Source of the DNA: an uncultured Lachnospiraceae bacterium
GTDB taxonomy: Bacteria > Bacillota > Clostridia > Lachnospirales > Lachnospiraceae
Direction of reading: 5' to 3'
DNA: 23,939 nucleotides
Assembly (NCBI GenBank): GCA_900544445.1
Contig: UQVK01000057.1
Span: 1-23,939 of the forward strand
The notes beneath the pieces are model-generated. The model was not told where the DNA came from and made no database searches. It saw only the letters and a list, made by a program, of their open reading frames with translations. Shown here piece after piece: positions 23,337 to 23,939 of this stretch. Position numbers and translations under genes: made by a program. Position 1 is the first letter of the stretch. The number at the start of each line of letters is the position of its first letter.

Positions 23337-23363
23337 TATACCGGACATTTTCCCGGCTGTCAA
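23335..23363 (-). promoter_or_regulatory. Sigma-A promoter of the ROK unit
   Basis: On the minus strand a perfect TTGACA (23358-23363) and TATATT (23335-23340) are separated by exactly 17 bases. The -35 overlaps the stop codon of the upstream P-loop kinase gene. The expected start is near 23328, inside the inverted repeat. Confidence 0.85.
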
Positions 23364-23893
23364 TCCCCCGGCCGGACTTCTTTTTCCTCGATTTCCACTT
23401 TGTATTCGCCGTCAATCAGGATGTAACGGAGCCCCTGCTTCTCACACATTTCAAGATACCGCGCATTGTCCTCAATGGCTGTCTCCATGGTAAAATCCGT
23501 ATCATCCAGACGCTCTTCGATTTCGCCGGCATACTTTCTGATGTCGGAGAAATGCTTCTCAATATATGTTCTGCTCATCACAAGGCAGTAAAAACGGATT
23601 TCTCTCAGATATCTGTCCGAAAAATCCTTCCTCCAGTCCTGCGGAATGTAGCATCCCTCAACGATAAGATTCTGCCTGTTTTCCACAGCGGTTTTTATCA
23701 TTTCCCGGACAATCGGCCATAAATAGGCGACCAGTTCCTCATCATCTTCCGGCGTAAGGCCGGTATTCCCGCTTCGTATAAGCCCCATCTTCAAATGATC
23801 AATCGACAAATACGGATAATGATATTTTTCAAGAAGCCTCTGTGCCAGCAGGGTTTTGCCGGTATGGGAAGCGCCGGTAATTAAAAAAATCAT
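23360..23893 (-). CDS. Small P-loop NTPase/kinase of unknown substrate
   Basis: A 177-residue protein beginning with a Walker A motif, GASHTGKT (7-14), followed by YLSIDHLKMGLIRSG, which resembles the substrate-binding Asp region of small-molecule kinases. A middle strand (NLIVEGCYIP) has a possible Walker B-like Glu, and a helical lid region follows (YIEKHFSDIRKYAGEIEERLDD). This suggests a kinase of a small molecule such as a nucleotide or sugar acid, but no substrate can be named. Its start overlaps the previous stop by ATGA, so it is translationally coupled to the gene at the window edge. The ROK promoter begins at its stop codon. Confidence 0.75.
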   Translation of the reverse strand: MIFLITGASHTGKTLLAQRLLEKYHYPYLSIDHLKMGLIRSGNTGLTPEDDEELVAYLWPIVREMIKTAVENRQNLIVEGCYIPQDWRKDFSDRYLREIRFYCLVMSRTYIEKHFSDIRKYAGEIEERLDDTDFTMETAIEDNARYLEMCEKQGLRYILIDGEYKVEIEEKEVRPGD

Positions 23894-23939
23894 TGCCGCG
23901 CCCGCCTTTCTTTCTCCAGAAGCTCCATCAGCGCCTCGT
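23890..23939 (-). CDS. C-terminal end of a gene cut by the window edge
   Basis: Reading the minus strand from the right edge, an open frame gives EALMELLEKERRARQ and then TGA, which overlaps the ATG of the P-loop kinase (ATGA). The charged, helix-like tail and the coupling support a real gene, but too little is present to name it. Confidence 0.55.
   Translation of the reverse strand, partial: EALMELLEKERRARQ

Overview
The window looks like chromosome of an anaerobic, spore-forming Firmicute, most likely a gut-type member of the Lachnospiraceae/Clostridia. The basis is a complete spoIIGA-sigE-sigG sporulation cluster, strong AGGAGG ribosome binding sites, sigma-A promoters of the TTGACA/TATAAT type, a GC-rich base composition, and plant-glycan glycosidases with AraC and ROK regulators. 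Species assignment is inference. Almost all genes lie on the minus strand, so the functional order runs from right to left. Only an AraC gene and a split lysine-exporter pair are on the plus strand.

Left part (1-4030): a sporulation block. A membrane-anchored Ser/Thr protein kinase is followed by spoIIGA (pro-sigma-E peptidase), sigE and sigG. The spoIIGA promoter has the hallmarks of a Spo0A-activated promoter: TTGACA and TATAAT 21 bp apart, plus a perfect 0A box inside the 3' end of the kinase gene. A compact cluster of perfect palindromes sits between spoIIGA and sigE and supplies the last codons of spoIIGA.

Centre-left (4031-10558): a housekeeping operon in the order pyrH-frr-uppS-cdsA-dxr-rseP and a secreted DUF3048 protein. 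It covers UMP supply, ribosome recycling, undecaprenyl carrier, phospholipid precursor, isoprenoid precursor and regulated membrane proteolysis. An extended -10 promoter lies at the pyrH end, and a strong hairpin follows the DUF3048 gene.

Centre (10559-14132): a secreted SGNH hydrolase followed closely by trkA and trkH (K+ uptake), behind one good sigma-A promoter.

Right (14163-23939): a glycan-use region. It holds a GH127 beta-L-arabinofuranosidase, a divergent AraC regulator, a split LysO lysine exporter, a structured repeat/terminator, and a minus-strand unit ROK regulator - sugar O-acetyltransferase - AraC regulator - GH31 alpha-glycosidase. The ROK gene has a textbook promoter whose start region is covered by a 16-bp inverted repeat, probably its operator. 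A small P-loop kinase and the tail of another gene close the window.

No tRNA, rRNA, CRISPR array, insertion sequence or phage gene was seen. The most unusual material is non-coding: palindrome clusters, abutting divergent promoters, a Shine-Dalgarno site cut off from its start codon by a GC hairpin, and two overlapping alternative hairpins.
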